From: Erwinia sp039023475
GTDB taxonomy: Bacteria > Pseudomonadota > Gammaproteobacteria > Enterobacterales > Enterobacteriaceae
Assembly: GCF_039023475.1 (NCBI RefSeq)
Contig: NZ_JBCHVB010000003.1
Coordinates: 124,001 to 188,000, forward strand
Direction: 5' to 3'
DNA: 64,000 bases
This document shows, piece by piece, positions 7,638-17,073 of the stretch (its first letter is position 1; the number at the start of each line of letters is the position of its first letter). The notes under the pieces were generated by a model that was not told the origin of the DNA, ran no database searches, and saw only the letters and a program-made list of their open reading frames with translations. The position numbers were made by a program, and so were the translations under genes.

Positions 7638-9923
7638 TTAAATCTTGCAGGCGCCGCTTTCACAGCCGTCATCCTGAACGGAAGGGGCCAGATCGTCCTG
7701 CGCGTCTTCCGCACCGTCACGAGTGTTCTGGTAGTAGAGCGTTTTCACCCCGAACTTGTAGGCCGTCAGCAGATCTTTCAGCAGCTGCTTCATCGGTACG
7801 CGGCCATTAGCAAAGCGCGACGGATCGTAGTTGGTATTCGACGAGATAGCCTGGTCGATAAACTTCTGCATCAGGCCGACCAGCTGCAGGTAGCCGTCGT
7901 TATTTGGCATATCCCACAGCAGTTCATAGCTCTCTTTCAGGCGCTCATACTCCGGCACCACCTGACGCAGGATGCCATCCTTGGACGCTTTAATGCTGAT
8001 ATGGCCGCGCGGTGGCTCAATGCCGTTGGTGGCGTTAGAAATCTGCGAAGAGGTTTCAGACGGCATCAGGGCAGAAAGCGTGGAGTTGCGCAGGCCGTGG
8101 GTTTTTATCTGCTCACGCAGGCCGTCCCAGTCCAGATGCAGCGGCTCGTTGCTGATCGCATCCAGGTCTTTCTTATAGGTGTCGATCGGCAGGATGCCTT
8201 GCGCGTAGGTGGTTTCGTTGAACCACGGGCAGGCGCCTTGCTCTTTCGCCAGCTCGTTCGACGCCTTCAGCAGATAATACTGAATCGCCTCGAAGGTCTT
8301 ATGGGTCAGGTTATTGGCGCTGCCGTCTGAGTAGCGGACGCCGTGCTTCGCCAGGTAGTAGGCGAAGTTGATCACGCCGATACCCAGCGTGCGACGGCCC
8401 ATCGCGCCGCGTTGAGCGGCCGGAATCGGGTAATCCTGGTAGTCGAGCAGCGCGTCAAGCGCACGCACGGCCAGGGTCGCCAGCTCTTCCAGATCGTCCA
8501 GGCTGTCGATGGCGCCCAGGTTAAAGGCGGAAAGCGTACAGAGGGCGATTTCACCGTTCTCGTCATTCACGTCCATCAGCGGTTTGGTTGGCAGCGCAAT
8601 TTCCAGGCAGAGATTCGACTGGCGAACCGGCGCGATGCTGGCATCAAACGGGCTGTGGGTGTTGCAGTGGTCCACGTTCTGAATGTAGATGCGGCCGGTA
8701 GAGGCGCGCTCCTGCATCATCAGCGAGAAAAGGTCGACGGCCTTAACGCGCTGCTTGCGGATGCTGTCGTCAGCTTCGTATTTGGTGTAGAGGCGCTCGA
8801 ACTCATCCTGATCGGCAAAGAAAGCGTCATACAGACCCGGCACGTCTGAAGGGCTGAACAGCGTGATATCCTGGCCTTTAAGCAGGCGCTGGTACATCAG
8901 CTTGTTCAGCTGTACGCCGTAATCCATATGGCGTACGCGGTTACCTTCAACGCCACGGTTATTTTTCAGCACCAGCAGGCTTTCCACTTCCAGATGCCAC
9001 ATCGGATAGAAAAGGGTCGCCGCGCCGCCGCGAACGCCGCCCTGTGAACAGGACTTCACTGCGGTCTGGAAGTGCTTATAGAACGGGATACAGCCGGTAT
9101 GGAACGCTTCGCCACCGCGAATCGGGCTGCCCAGCGCACGAATGCGGCCAGCGTTGATGCCGATGCCGGCACGCTGGGAAACATACTTCACAATCGCGCT
9201 GGAGGTGGCGTTGATGGAATCCAGGCTGTCGCCGCACTCGATCAGCACGCAGGAGCTGAACTGACGGGTCGGCGTGCGCACGCCGGACATGATCGGCGTA
9301 GGCAGGGAGATTTTAAAGGTTGAAATCGCGTCGTAGAAGCGCTTCACATAGTCCAGACGCGTCTCGCGGGGATAGCCGGAGAAGAGGCAGGCCGCAACCA
9401 GAATATAGAGGAACTGCGCGCTCTCATAGATATCGCCGGTCACGCGGTTCTGCGCGAGATATTTCCCTTCCAGCTGCTTCACGGCGGCGTAGGAGAAGTT
9501 CATGTCGCGCCAGTGGTCAATAAAGCCGTCCATCTGCTCGAACTCTTCCACGCTGTAGTCTTCCAGCAGGTGGCGATCGTATTTGCCCAGATCCACCATG
9601 CGCTTCACCTGGTCATAAAGCTTAGGCGGCTCAAACTGGCCGTAGGCTTTTTTACGCAGATGGAAGATGGCGAGGCGGGCCGCCAGATACTGATAGTCCG
9701 GCGCGTCGCGGGAGATCAGGTCGGCGGCGGATTTGATGATCGTTTCATGGATATCAGAGGTGCGCATCCCTTCATAAAACTGAATGTGGGAACGCAGTTC
9801 AACCTGCGAAACAGAAACGTTATGCAGACCTTCTGCAGCCCAGTCAAGCACGCGGTGGATTTTATCGAGGTTAATGCGTTCGGTGCGGCCATCGCGTTTA
9901 GTGACAAGCAGGCTCTGATTCAT
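7638..9923 (-). CDS. nrdA: NrdA, class Ia ribonucleotide reductase alpha subunit
   Basis: Catalytic subunit reducing ribonucleoside diphosphates; 761 aa, the same as E. coli. An N-terminal ATP-cone binds allosteric nucleotide (MNQSLLVTKRDGRTERINLDK). The active-site cysteines sit in SSCVLIECGDS, SNLCLEIALPT (the radical cysteine with its Asn and Glu) and ALCTLSAFN. The redox-shuttle pair is the C-terminal CESGACKI (Cys754, Cys759). The promoter region holds paired NrdR boxes and two DnaA boxes, which ties expression to dNTP status and replication initiation. Confidence 0.98.
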   Translation of the reverse strand: MNQSLLVTKRDGRTERINLDKIHRVLDWAAEGLHNVSVSQVELRSHIQFYEGMRTSDIHETIIKSAADLISRDAPDYQYLAARLAIFHLRKKAYGQFEPPKLYDQVKRMVDLGKYDRHLLEDYSVEEFEQMDGFIDHWRDMNFSYAAVKQLEGKYLAQNRVTGDIYESAQFLYILVAACLFSGYPRETRLDYVKRFYDAISTFKISLPTPIMSGVRTPTRQFSSCVLIECGDSLDSINATSSAIVKYVSQRAGIGINAGRIRALGSPIRGGEAFHTGCIPFYKHFQTAVKSCSQGGVRGGAATLFYPMWHLEVESLLVLKNNRGVEGNRVRHMDYGVQLNKLMYQRLLKGQDITLFSPSDVPGLYDAFFADQDEFERLYTKYEADDSIRKQRVKAVDLFSLMMQERASTGRIYIQNVDHCNTHSPFDASIAPVRQSNLCLEIALPTKPLMDVNDENGEIALCTLSAFNLGAIDSLDDLEELATLAVRALDALLDYQDYPIPAAQRGAMGRRTLGIGVINFAYYLAKHGVRYSDGSANNLTHKTFEAIQYYLLKASNELAKEQGACPWFNETTYAQGILPIDTYKKDLDAISNEPLHLDWDGLREQIKTHGLRNSTLSALMPSETSSQISNATNGIEPPRGHISIKASKDGILRQVVPEYERLKESYELLWDMPNNDGYLQLVGLMQKFIDQAISSNTNYDPSRFANGRVPMKQLLKDLLTAYKFGVKTLYYQNTRDGAEDAQDDLAPSVQDDGCESGACKI

Positions 9924-9965
9924 GGGGCGTAATATCCTGTCCGTGAGATCGAAAATATCCCCCGT

Positions 9966-10006
9966 TTATGCACAGACTGCTCAGGTGTGAGTAACTCTGT
10001 GGATAA
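9966..10006. promoter_or_regulatory. Two DnaA boxes upstream of nrdA
   Basis: TTATGCACA on the + strand (9966-9974) and TTATCCACA on the - strand (9998-10006) both match the DnaA consensus TTATNCACA exactly. They face each other 43-83 bases upstream of the nrdA ATG. E. coli nrdA is known to be regulated by DnaA at a comparable place. Confidence 0.8.
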
Positions 10007-10053
10007 ACACTATATATAGGGGGTAAGAGAAGTATTGATAACAATATGGTGGT
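10007..10053 (-). promoter_or_regulatory. Paired NrdR boxes in the nrdA promoter
   Basis: Two 16-base NrdR-like boxes, ACACTATATATAGGGG (10007-10022) and ATAACAATATGGTGGT (10038-10053). Their centres are 31 bases apart, which is the three-helical-turn spacing typical of NrdR operators. The first box directly abuts the DnaA box. NrdR would repress nrdA-nrdB-yfaE when ATP/dATP levels signal sufficiency. Confidence 0.75.
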
Positions 10054-10420
10054 TATTTTAGTAATTTCTGCGATCTTAACAAGCCTTGACGACGCGCGGA
10101 TTTTAATGATCGGTGGCTGGCATATTTCCTAAGTCCACGTTTCTCAAGGCCCTGGCGCAATGTCAACAGGCTGATAAAAATTTAAGAAATATGATCAAGC
10201 GCGTTTTTCTTGTTCAGCCGCCAGCGAGTGCGGATTATTTTGCATAAAGTGTCGCCAGTCATGGAGCAGGCTTTCCCATTAGCGCCAGTTAGTGCCAGGT
10301 GGATAACTTCGTGAATGATGCTGGCCCGCAGCGCGCTTTTTGTCCAACAGGAAAACGTTATGACGTGGGGAATATTCTATATCTGAGTGATGACAGTCAG
10401 ATTTACCCGGGCGTATCTCC
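10054..10420. other. Non-coding stretch between nrdA promoter and ubiG 3' end
   Basis: No credible gene seen. E. coli has the autotransporter gene yfaL in this interval; nothing resembling it remains. The stretch is mixed AT-rich then GC-rich sequence without obvious repeats. Confidence 0.5.
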
Positions 10421-10451
10421 AGGCACCGCGACGGCAAACGTCGTGGTGCCT
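10421..10451 (-). terminator. 13-bp stem-loop just past ubiG
   Basis: Inverted repeat AGGCACCGCGACG / CGTCGTGGTGCCT with a 5-base loop (one G.U pair), beginning 9 bases after the ubiG stop. There is no poly-U after it, so it is a probable 3'-end processing or Rho-assisted hairpin rather than a classic intrinsic terminator. Confidence 0.6.
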
Positions 10452-10460
10452 GACAAAAGG

Positions 10461-11189
10461 TTACTCAACCGGGCGATGAGTATGCACCATATAGTTGACG
10501 TCAACGCCGGGTGCCAGCTTGAACTTGTTGGTCAACGGATTGTAGTGCAGGCCAATCATATGACGCTCACGCAGCGCGGCCTCGTCCACCCAGTTCAGCA
10601 GCTCTGCCGGGCGGATAAACTTTTTAATATCGTGGGTGCCGCGCGGCACCATGCGCAGCACATACTCAGCGCCGATCACGGCCATCAGCCAGGATTTACT
10701 GTTGCGGTTCAGCGTGGAAAAGAACACTTCGCCGCCCGGTTTCACCAGTTTTGCACAGGCGTGAACAACGGAGCGCGGGTCCGGCACGTGCTCCAGCATC
10801 TCCATACAGGTCACCACGTCATACTGACCGGCGAACTGTTCGGCGTGCTCTTCCACGGTCTGCTGGACATAATCGATTTTTACGCCGCTTTCCAGCGCGT
10901 GCAGGCGGGCAATTTGCAGCGGCTCCGCGCCCATATCCAGGCCGGTCACTTCCGCGCCCTCACGGGCCATGCTCTCCGCCAGGATGCCGCCGCCGCAGCC
11001 CACGTCGAGGACTTTTTTCCCAAACAGCCCCTCGCTGTACTGAGCGATATAACCGAGGCGTAGCGGGTTAATCCGGTGAAGCGGCTTAAACTCCCCTTCA
11101 AGATCCCACCAGCGGGAAGCCACGGCTTCAAATTTGGCGATTTCGCTCCGATCGACGTTGACCGTGGCGGCGTTATGTTCTGCCTTCAT
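10461..11189 (-). CDS. ubiG: UbiG, ubiquinone biosynthesis O-methyltransferase
   Basis: SAM-dependent methyltransferase performing both O-methylations of ubiquinone synthesis; 242 aa. Class I Rossmann motif VLDVGCGGG at residues 60-68, motif post-I acid in TGLDMG, and CMEMLEHVPDP downstream. N-terminal FEAVASRWWDLEGEFKPLHR is strongly conserved and is part of the membrane-associated Ubi complex enzyme. Divergent from gyrA, as in E. coli. Confidence 0.97.
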   Translation of the reverse strand: MKAEHNAATVNVDRSEIAKFEAVASRWWDLEGEFKPLHRINPLRLGYIAQYSEGLFGKKVLDVGCGGGILAESMAREGAEVTGLDMGAEPLQIARLHALESGVKIDYVQQTVEEHAEQFAGQYDVVTCMEMLEHVPDPRSVVHACAKLVKPGGEVFFSTLNRNSKSWLMAVIGAEYVLRMVPRGTHDIKKFIRPAELLNWVDEAALRERHMIGLHYNPLTNKFKLAPGVDVNYMVHTHRPVE

Positions 11190-11355
11190 TACTCTCTTAC
11201 TCCCTGCAAAGTTTGCAGCAAGTATACATCTTTCTGTGCAGAGATGGGCAGCGTTGCCCGCCGCGGCACGCGGAGCGGATTAAACCGGGCAAAAAGACGC
11301 TTTCCGTTCACCATCAGGCCTTAAGGTGATATACTTTCGCACCTTTGAATCCGGG

Positions 11356-11361
11356 TATAAT
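11356..11361 (+). promoter_or_regulatory. -10 element of gyrA promoter
   Basis: Perfect TATAAT preceded by GGG, 19 bases upstream of the gyrA ATG. The -35 is poor (TTTCGC or so, about 15 bases upstream), as expected for a promoter controlled by supercoiling. Inferred from position and sequence. Confidence 0.6.
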
Positions 11362-11380
11362 GTAGAGGGATAGCGGCTCC

Positions 11381-14020
11381 ATGAGCGACCTAGCCAGAGA
11401 AATCACACCGGTCAATATCGAGGAAGAGTTAAAGAACTCTTACCTGGATTATGCCATGTCGGTCATCGTTGGCCGTGCATTGCCAGACGTTCGGGACGGC
11501 CTCAAACCCGTGCACCGTCGCGTGCTCTATGCCATGAACGTATTGGGCAATGACTGGAATAAACCCTATAAAAAGTCCGCCCGTGTTGTCGGCGACGTAA
11601 TCGGTAAATATCACCCGCATGGCGACACCGCCGTGTATGACACTATTGTTCGTATGGCGCAGCCTTTCTCGCTGCGCTATATGCTGGTCGATGGGCAGGG
11701 TAACTTCGGCTCCGTCGACGGCGACTCCGCGGCGGCGATGCGTTACACCGAAGTACGCATGTCCAAAATCGCCCATGAGCTGCTGGCGGATCTGGAAAAA
11801 GAGACCGTCGACTACGTGCCAAACTATGACGGCACGGAGCAGATCCCTGAAGTCATGCCGACCAAAATCCCGAACCTGCTGGTTAACGGTTCTTCGGGCA
11901 TTGCCGTCGGGATGGCCACCAACATTCCTCCGCATAACCTGACGGAAGTGATTAACGGCTGCCTGGCCTATATCGAAGATGAGAACATCAGCATTGAAGG
12001 GCTGATGGAACACATCCCTGGCCCCGACTTCCCGACTGCCGCCATCATCAACGGCCGCCGTGGAATAGAGGAAGCCTACCGCACCGGCCGCGGCAAAATT
12101 TATATCCGCGCCCGTGGCGAAGTGGAAGTGGATGCCAAAACCGGCCGCGAAACGATCATCATTCACGAAATTCCCTATCAGGTGAACAAAGCGCGCCTGA
12201 TTGAGAAAATGGCTGAGCTGGTGAAAGAGAAACGTCTGGAAGGCATCAGCGCGCTGCGTGATGAATCCGATAAAGACGGTATGCGTATCGTGGTTGAGGT
12301 TAAGCGCGATGCGGTTGGCGAAGTGGTGCTGAACAACCTCTACTCGCTGACGCAGCTGCAAACCTCCTTCGGCATCAATATGGTGGCGCTGCATCAGGGC
12401 CAGCCGAAAATTATGCCGCTGAAGGATATTCTTGAAGCCTTCGTGCGCCACCGCCGTGAAGTGGTGACGCGCCGGACCATCTTTGAGCTGCGCAAGGCGC
12501 GCGACCGCGCGCATATCCTTGAAGCGCTGGCTATCGCACTGGCTAACATCGATCCGATTATCGAGCTGATCCGCCGCGCGCCAAACCCGGCAGAAGCGAA
12601 AGCCGGGCTGGTTGCGCGCCCGTGGGCGCTGGGTAACGTATCTGCCATGCTGGAGCGTGCCGGTGACAACGCCGCGCGTCCGGAGTGGCTGGAAGATGAG
12701 TTCGGCATTCGCGATGGTCAGTACTACCTGACCGAGCAGCAGGCTCAGGCGATTCTGGATCTGCGCTTGCAGAAACTGACCGGCCTTGAGCATGAAAAGC
12801 TGCTGGATGAGTACAAAGAGCTGCTGGGGCAGATCGCTGAACTGCTGCGCATTCTGGAAAGCTCTGAGCGCCTGATGGAAGTGATCCGCGAAGAGCTGGA
12901 GCTGATCCGCGATCAGTTCGGCGACCAGCGCCGCACCGAAATCACCGCCAACAGCGCCGATATCAACATCGAGGATCTGATCAACCAGGAAGATGTGGTG
13001 GTCACCCTGTCGCATCAGGGCTATGTGAAGTATCAGCCGCTGTCGGATTATGAAGCGCAGCGTCGCGGCGGTAAGGGTAAGTCTGCCGCCCGCATCAAGG
13101 AAGAAGACTTTATCGATCGGCTGCTGGTTGCCAACACCCACGATACGATCCTCTGCTTCTCCAGCCGGGGCCGTCTCTACTGGATGAAGGTCTACCAGCT
13201 GCCGGAAGCGAGCCGCGGTGCGCGTGGCCGGCCTATCGTCAACCTGCTGCCGCTGGAAGCCAACGAACGCATCACCGCGATCCTGCCGGTGCGTGAATAC
13301 GCCGAAGGCTGGAATATCTTTATGGCGACCGCCAGCGGCACCGTGAAGAAAACCGCCCTGACCGAGTTCAGCCGTCCACGCAGCGCCGGTATTATTGCCG
13401 TCAACCTGCGTGAAGATGACGAACTGATTGGCGTGGCGCTGACCAACGGCAACGACGAGGCGATGCTCTTCTCCGCCGCCGGTAAAGTGGTTCGCTTCGC
13501 CGAAAGCGCGGTGCGCGCCATGGGACGTACCGCTTCGGGCGTACGCGGTATCAAGCTGGCGGAAGGCGATCGCGTTGTGTCGCTGATTGTGCCGCGTGAT
13601 GATGGTGCCATCCTGACCGTAACGCAGAACGGCTACGGTAAACGTACCGCGAACAGCGAGTACCCAACCAAGTCTCGTGCGACGCAGGGCGTAATCTCCA
13701 TCAAAGTCACCGAGCGTAACGGGCCTGTGATTGGTGCCGTCCAGGTTGTCGACGGCGATCAGATCATGATGATCACCGATGCCGGTACGCTGGTACGTAC
13801 CCGCGTCTCAGAAGTGAGCGTGGTCGGCCGAAATACGCAGGGGGTCATTCTGATCCGCACCGCAGAAGATGAGAACGTCGTCGGCTTGCAGCGCGTGGCA
13901 GAACCCGTAGAAGAAGAAGAGCTGGATGCCATTGACGGCAGCCTCGCGGAAGGGGATGAGGATATCGCCCCGGAAGTGGAGAGCGACGATGAGGCACCCG
14001 AAGGCGACGAAGAGGAGTAA
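11381..14020 (+). CDS. gyrA: GyrA, DNA gyrase subunit A
   Basis: Breakage-reunion subunit of type IIA topoisomerase, 879 aa. The N-terminal winged-helix/tower domain carries catalytic Tyr122 in AAMRYTE. The quinolone-determining region reads HPHGDTAVYD, i.e. Thr83 and Asp87. C-terminal DNA-wrapping beta-pinwheel blades include the GyrA box QRRGGKG (in YEAQRRGGKGKSA). It ends with the usual acidic tail. Thr83 instead of E. coli Ser83 is a natural allele in several Enterobacterales genera and is not by itself a resistance mutation. Followed by a strong intrinsic terminator. Confidence 0.98.
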   Translation: MSDLAREITPVNIEEELKNSYLDYAMSVIVGRALPDVRDGLKPVHRRVLYAMNVLGNDWNKPYKKSARVVGDVIGKYHPHGDTAVYDTIVRMAQPFSLRYMLVDGQGNFGSVDGDSAAAMRYTEVRMSKIAHELLADLEKETVDYVPNYDGTEQIPEVMPTKIPNLLVNGSSGIAVGMATNIPPHNLTEVINGCLAYIEDENISIEGLMEHIPGPDFPTAAIINGRRGIEEAYRTGRGKIYIRARGEVEVDAKTGRETIIIHEIPYQVNKARLIEKMAELVKEKRLEGISALRDESDKDGMRIVVEVKRDAVGEVVLNNLYSLTQLQTSFGINMVALHQGQPKIMPLKDILEAFVRHRREVVTRRTIFELRKARDRAHILEALAIALANIDPIIELIRRAPNPAEAKAGLVARPWALGNVSAMLERAGDNAARPEWLEDEFGIRDGQYYLTEQQAQAILDLRLQKLTGLEHEKLLDEYKELLGQIAELLRILESSERLMEVIREELELIRDQFGDQRRTEITANSADINIEDLINQEDVVVTLSHQGYVKYQPLSDYEAQRRGGKGKSAARIKEEDFIDRLLVANTHDTILCFSSRGRLYWMKVYQLPEASRGARGRPIVNLLPLEANERITAILPVREYAEGWNIFMATASGTVKKTALTEFSRPRSAGIIAVNLREDDELIGVALTNGNDEAMLFSAAGKVVRFAESAVRAMGRTASGVRGIKLAEGDRVVSLIVPRDDGAILTVTQNGYGKRTANSEYPTKSRATQGVISIKVTERNGPVIGAVQVVDGDQIMMITDAGTLVRTRVSEVSVVGRNTQGVILIRTAEDENVVGLQRVAEPVEEEELDAIDGSLAEGDEDIAPEVESDDEAPEGDEEE

Positions 14021-14040
14021 TCCTTAACGCCTTACTCTGG

Positions 14041-14069
14041 AAAGCCGGTTCACTGAACCGGCTTTTTTT
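14041..14069 (+). terminator. gyrA intrinsic terminator
   Basis: Stem AAGCCGGTTCA / TGAACCGGCTT closed by a short loop and followed by seven T residues, 20 bases past the gyrA stop. Textbook Rho-independent terminator on the + strand. Confidence 0.93.
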
Positions 14070-14172
14070 ATGCGCGCCGGAACCGGTGTTAACTGGCTTT
14101 TTATCCGTTCTGGCGGTAGTGTAGCGGGATCAAAAAATGTCAACCTGACACCGCTGCCACTATAGGTTTCGC

Positions 14173-17025
14173 TTGAAATATCTCGTCTCGTTCAGAACCA
14201 CCTTAAGGATCTCCCGTTACCTTTTCCGGGCGCTGGCTCTTATGCTCTGGACGCTGGGCGCATTGCTGACCACGTTTTATATCATCAGCGTACTACACGA
14301 GAAAGAAAACCAGGTTCGTCAGGAGTTTAACGCCAACTTTGAGCAGGCGCAGTGGTATATCCGTCATTCCGCAGGCGTCTCCCGCGAGCTGAAATATATT
14401 GCGGAGAATCGCCTTAACGCCTCCGCAAACGGCCTGGATGTGCTGAACGGCCTTTTCCCCGGCAAAATTACGCTGCCGCAGTTCTATCCGCTCTACGCCG
14501 ACTCGGACTGTGGCGTGATGAGCAATAACTGGCGCAGTTCGCTGGAATCGCTGAGCTACTTCCTCCATTACTGGAAAGAAAACTTCTCTTCCGCCTACGA
14601 GCTGAACCGCGTTTTCTTCGTCGGCGGTGAGAGCCTCTGCCTGGCTGACTTTGGCGTGGGCAATACTTCGGCTGACCGCGAGCGTGCGCTGAAGTCGCTG
14701 CATGAACGTATTCTGAAGTACCGTAACGGCAATGAGGAGCAGCGGAAAAATAATCTCTTCTGGCTGGCCCCTTCCAGCCAGCCGGGCGTGGGATATTATT
14801 ATATGGTGACGCCGGTCCACGTTGCCGGCAAGATGGCCGCGCTGCTGGGCGTGGAGCAAACCATCCGGGTAGAAGATTTCCTGACGCCGGGCAGTTTTCC
14901 GGTCAGCGCAACGCTGGTGGATGAAAATAACCGTCGCGTCATGTCCTCACCGCGCGTCGGCCCGCGCATCGCCCTGGACGATCTGCCGGATAAAGCGTCC
15001 TGGTTCGGCTATGCCAATGGCTATAAGCGGCTGGTGCTGAAAAAGAACCTGGCGCCATCATCCCTGTCGGTGATCTACTCGGTCGAGACCAATGAGATGG
15101 TTGAGAAGCTGAAAACGCTTATCATCAACGCCATCCTGCTCAACCTGATCAGCGCCTTCGGGCTCTTCACGCTCGCCTGGCAGTTTGAACGCCGGATGTT
15201 CTTACCGGCGGAGGATAACGCGCACCGCCTGGAGGAACACGAACAGTTCAACCGCAAGATTGTCGCCTCGGCGCCGGTCGGGATCTGTATTCTCCGCACC
15301 AGCGACGGTACCAATATTCTCAGCAACGAGCTGGCCCACAACTACCTCAGCATGCTGACCCAGGAAGATCGGCAGCGGCTGACGGAAATTATTTGCGGGC
15401 AGCAGGTCAATTTCGTCGATGTCCTGACCGGCAGCAACACCAACCTGCAAATCAGCTTTGTTCACTCGCGCTACCGCAATGAGAACGTGGCGATTTGCGT
15501 GCTGGTCGATGTGTCGGCGCGCGTCAAGATGGAAGAGTCGCTTCATGAAATGGCGCAGGCGGCCGAACAGGCCAGCCAGTCGAAGTCGATGTTCCTGGCG
15601 ACCGTCAGTCACGAGCTGCGCACGCCGCTGTACGGCATTATTGGTAACCTCGACCTGCTGCAAACCAAGGTGCTGCCGAAAGGGGTCGATTCGCTGGTCA
15701 CGGCGATGAACAACTCCTCCAGCCTGCTGCTGAAAATCATCAGCGACATCCTCGACTTTTCGAAAATCGAGTCGGAGCAGCTGCGCATCGAACCCCGCGA
15801 ATTTTCGCCAAGGGAAGTGATTACCCATATTGCCTCGAACTACCTTGCGATGGTGGTAAAAAAACGCCTTACCCTCTGGGTGTTTATCGACAGCGACGTC
15901 CCGGTCACGCTGGATGGCGATCCGCTGCGCCTGCAGCAGGTCATCTCCAATCTGCTCAACAACGCGATTAAATTTACCCATACCGGCGGGATCGTTCTGC
16001 AAGCCTTTGTCAAAGACGGCTATCTGGCTTTCCGGGTACGCGATACCGGCGTCGGCATCCCCTCCAGAGAAATTACCCGCCTGTTCGATCCCTTTTTCCA
16101 GGTTGGCACCGGCGTCCAGCGTAATTTCCAGGGCACCGGCCTGGGGCTGGCGATCTGCGAAAAGCTGATCAATATGATGGACGGCGATATTGAGGTGGAT
16201 TCAGAGCCAGGCATGGGCAGCCAGTTTATCGTGCGTATTCCTCTTTATAACAGCAAGGTGATGACGCCCGTGCTGCATGACGGGCTTCAGGGCAGACGCT
16301 GCTGGCTGGAGGTACGAAACGAGGCGCTGGCCGCGTTCCTGGAAAGGCTGCTGCGCGAGCACGGCGTTGAGGTAGAGCGCCTGGGCGAGGGCGGTAGCAG
16401 CGCTGAGGATATAATCGTGACCGACTACGATTTCCAGACGGATCTTCCGCTGCGGGCGATCATCCGCTTCGATGGCAGTCACAACGACGGCCCGCAGGAG
16501 ATTGCCGCCGGTCGCTGGGTCTACGGCACCACCACGCCGCATGAGCTTCCGGCGCTGCTCGGACGCATCTATCGCGTGGAAGTGGCGATGCCCGACGCTT
16601 CGCCTCTTCTGCCCGTCGCGGATGAGCAGAGCATCAGTAATGAAGATATTCTGATCCTGGTGGTGGACGATCACCCCATCAACCGGATGCTGCTGTCCGA
16701 TCAGCTCGGTTCGCTCGGCTACCGGGTGAAAACCGCACAGGATGGCGTGGATGCGCTGAGCGTCCTCAGCCGCAGCGACATTGATATTGTGCTGACCGAC
16801 GTGAATATGCCTAATATGGACGGCTACCGGCTGACCCAGCGTCTGCGGCAGCTCGGCCTGACGTTCCCGGTTGTCGGCGTGACGGCCAATGCGCTGGCAG
16901 AGGAGAAGCAGCGCTGTATGGAAGCGGGAATGGATAACTGCCTGTCGAAACCGGTCACGCTGGATACGTTGCGAAAAACCCTGGCTACCTATGCGGAGCG
17001 GGTGAGAAAGAGCAGGGAAGGGTAA
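14173..17025 (+). CDS. rcsC: RcsC, hybrid sensor histidine kinase of Rcs phosphorelay
   Basis: 950 aa inner-membrane hybrid kinase. TM1 near residues 18-38 and TM2 near 315-335 flank a periplasmic sensor domain. A PAS-like linker is followed by the H-box ATVSHELRTPLYG (phosphorylated His480), N-box (NNAIKF), G1/G2 boxes (DTGVGIP, GTGLGL), an ABL-type domain and a C-terminal receiver (phospho-acceptor Asp876 in VLTDVNMPN). The start is a TTG whose product begins MKYLVSFRTTL, aligning with the E. coli N-terminus. Phosphate passes on to RcsD and RcsB. Convergent with rcsB across a terminator. Confidence 0.97.
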   Translation: MKYLVSFRTTLRISRYLFRALALMLWTLGALLTTFYIISVLHEKENQVRQEFNANFEQAQWYIRHSAGVSRELKYIAENRLNASANGLDVLNGLFPGKITLPQFYPLYADSDCGVMSNNWRSSLESLSYFLHYWKENFSSAYELNRVFFVGGESLCLADFGVGNTSADRERALKSLHERILKYRNGNEEQRKNNLFWLAPSSQPGVGYYYMVTPVHVAGKMAALLGVEQTIRVEDFLTPGSFPVSATLVDENNRRVMSSPRVGPRIALDDLPDKASWFGYANGYKRLVLKKNLAPSSLSVIYSVETNEMVEKLKTLIINAILLNLISAFGLFTLAWQFERRMFLPAEDNAHRLEEHEQFNRKIVASAPVGICILRTSDGTNILSNELAHNYLSMLTQEDRQRLTEIICGQQVNFVDVLTGSNTNLQISFVHSRYRNENVAICVLVDVSARVKMEESLHEMAQAAEQASQSKSMFLATVSHELRTPLYGIIGNLDLLQTKVLPKGVDSLVTAMNNSSSLLLKIISDILDFSKIESEQLRIEPREFSPREVITHIASNYLAMVVKKRLTLWVFIDSDVPVTLDGDPLRLQQVISNLLNNAIKFTHTGGIVLQAFVKDGYLAFRVRDTGVGIPSREITRLFDPFFQVGTGVQRNFQGTGLGLAICEKLINMMDGDIEVDSEPGMGSQFIVRIPLYNSKVMTPVLHDGLQGRRCWLEVRNEALAAFLERLLREHGVEVERLGEGGSSAEDIIVTDYDFQTDLPLRAIIRFDGSHNDGPQEIAAGRWVYGTTTPHELPALLGRIYRVEVAMPDASPLLPVADEQSISNEDILILVVDDHPINRMLLSDQLGSLGYRVKTAQDGVDALSVLSRSDIDIVLTDVNMPNMDGYRLTQRLRQLGLTFPVVGVTANALAEEKQRCMEAGMDNCLSKPVTLDTLRKTLATYAERVRKSREG

Positions 17026-17055
17026 AAAAAAGGGCGGATATCGCTATCCGCCCTT
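17024..17055 (-). terminator. Terminator of the rcsDB operon
   Basis: Stem AAGGGCGGATA / TATCCGCCCTT with a TCGC loop. On the - strand the stem is followed by a run of T (the A-run at 17024-17031), so it terminates rcsB transcription and abuts the rcsC stop codon. Confidence 0.88.
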
Positions 17056-17073
17056 CAGATCGCTAGTGACCTG

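Noticed and set aside
10299..11063. 254-codon + strand frame over ubiG
   Set aside because: Antisense shadow of ubiG; translation has no domain.
11429..13141. 570-codon open frame antisense to gyrA
   Set aside because: Shadow of a highly conserved GC-rich gene; no motif, no ribosome site, low-complexity composition.
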